A stretch of 5,316 bases of DNA. Origin: Cohaesibacteraceae bacterium. Its GTDB lineage: Bacteria > Pseudomonadota > Alphaproteobacteria > Rhizobiales > Cohaesibacteraceae. The translations under genes and the position numbers were made by a program. The DNA is taken from contig JAESRR010000256.1 in the NCBI GenBank assembly GCA_016764535.1, positions 18,177 to 23,492 of the forward strand, read 5' to 3'. Below are positions 4,477 to 5,316 of the stretch, piece after piece (positions within the stretch are counted from its first letter, which is position 1; every line of letters starts with the position of its first letter). The notes under the pieces were generated by a model. The model was not told the DNA's origin. It did no database searches and saw nothing but the letters and a program-made list of their open reading frames with translations.

Positions 4477-5316
4477 ATGTTAAATCTGATCATCAAGCGC
4501 CTGGCGCTTGCTGTGCCCACGATCCTGATATTGATCGTGTGCTCATTTTTATTGATGCATGCAGCGCCAGGGGGACCTTTTACCTCTGAACGTGCATTGA
4601 CGCCCGAAATTATGGCCAATCTGGAAGCCAAATATGGCCTCGATCAGCCGCTTTACAAACAAATCCTGATCTACGTTAAAAGTGTCGTATTCGAGTTCGA
4701 TTTTGGCCCGTCCTTTGTCCATAAGGACCGCACGGTCAATGAGATCATCGCCAAGGGTTTTCCAATCACACTGACTTACGGATCCATTTCCTTTGTTCTG
4801 GCCGTGACAGTGGGCGTATCTCTGGGGATCTCGGCAGCGATCTATCACAACAGCTGGCTTGATTATTTTGCGGTTGGTATTTCCATCGGTGCCCAGGTGC
4901 TGCCAAACTTTGTTATGGCCCCCATCCTGGTACTGGTCTTTACATTGATGCTTGGCTGGCTACCGGGAGGCGGTTGGGAATTTGACCAAATACGGTTCAT
5001 GATCCTGCCAGTGGTCGCATTGTCGACCAGCTTTATGGCCTCGATCGCCCGTATCACCAGGTCTTCCATGCTGGAAGTGATGAATGCCAATCACATCCGA
5101 ACAGCGCGCGCCAAGGGTTTGCCCATGCGGCAGATTATTGTGCGCCATGCGCTTAAACCGGCAATGTTGCCCGTATTGTCTTATCTGGGACCGACATTTG
5201 TGACGATGGTAACAGGTTCGGTTGTGGTTGATATATTCTTCTCGACCGGTGGTATGGGTCTGTTCTTTGTCAATGCGGCGCTCAACCGGGATTATTCGGT
5301 GATGATGGGTGTTACC
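4477..5316 (+). CDS. oppB: OppB, oligopeptide ABC permease, C-terminus beyond window
   Basis: The frame is open for 280 codons to the right edge; E. coli OppB has 306, so about 26 residues are missing. OppB and OppC form the inner-membrane channel of the oligopeptide importer. It matches E. coli OppB throughout: start MLNLIIKRLALAVPTILILI, RLAPGSPF-like MHAAPGGPF, PEIMANLEAKYGL, DFGPSF, LPGGGW (162-167), FMILPVVALS, and the EAA-type cytoplasmic loop IRTARAKGLPMRQII (about 207-221) followed by RHALKPAMLPVLSYLGP, where the ATPases OppD/OppF dock. Hydrophobic segments lie near residues 10-30, 98-122, 130-160, 173-192, 230-255 and from about 272 onward. The start matches the family N-terminus. 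Its ribosome binding site is weak (AGGTAG about ten bases upstream), and the hairpin after oppA lies 20 bases before it. It uses more varied Arg codons (CGG, CGA, AGG) than oppA, in keeping with lower expression. oppC, oppD and oppF probably follow. Confidence 0.95.
   Translation, partial: MLNLIIKRLALAVPTILILIVCSFLLMHAAPGGPFTSERALTPEIMANLEAKYGLDQPLYKQILIYVKSVVFEFDFGPSFVHKDRTVNEIIAKGFPITLTYGSISFVLAVTVGVSLGISAAIYHNSWLDYFAVGISIGAQVLPNFVMAPILVLVFTLMLGWLPGGGWEFDQIRFMILPVVALSTSFMASIARITRSSMLEVMNANHIRTARAKGLPMRQIIVRHALKPAMLPVLSYLGPTFVTMVTGSVVVDIFFSTGGMGLFFVNAALNRDYSVMMGVT

Overview
The window looks like a chromosomal piece of a moderate-GC (about half G+C) alphaproteobacterium, probably a marine Rhodospirillales-type organism. 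The evidence is the codon use, strong AGGAGG-type ribosome binding sites, and a short ATCCCGG...CCGGGAT inverted repeat of the kind scattered between genes in many Alphaproteobacteria. The genus is not determinable from the sequence alone. No tRNA, rRNA, CRISPR array, transposase or phage gene is visible.

Layout. The left 2.3 kb is all on the minus strand: an IclR-family regulator (2339 to 1485), a RidA/YjgF-family protein (1355 to 963), and a secreted FecR-domain protein that starts at 797 and runs off the left edge. The right part is on the plus strand: oppA (2797-4404), the oligopeptide-binding protein, and oppB (4477 to beyond the right edge), the first permease. The rest of an opp operon (oppC, oppD, oppF) would be expected beyond the window.

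The intergenic region between the divergent iclR and opp genes (2340-2796) is rich in dyad symmetry: TTTCCGT-C-ACGGAAA, TCGTATACGA, a perfect TATAAT box inside GTATTATAATAC, AATTTGG-N7-CCAAATT, and overlapping palindromes just before the oppA ribosome binding site. It also holds an unlisted 39-codon ORF (2607-2726) with a strong Shine-Dalgarno sequence, placed like a leader peptide. A nested hairpin in the oppA-oppB gap is well placed to reduce read-through, so that binding protein is made in excess of permease.

How the genes may work together (inference): an IclR-type regulator probably controls the divergent peptide-uptake operon and perhaps itself. The RidA-like enzyme could remove reactive enamine/imine intermediates formed when imported peptides are broken down to amino acids. 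The FecR-domain gene has its own ribosome binding site and candidate promoter and is probably a separate unit. The coding genes belong to known families. The least ordinary part is the iclR-oppA leader with its small ORF and palindromes.
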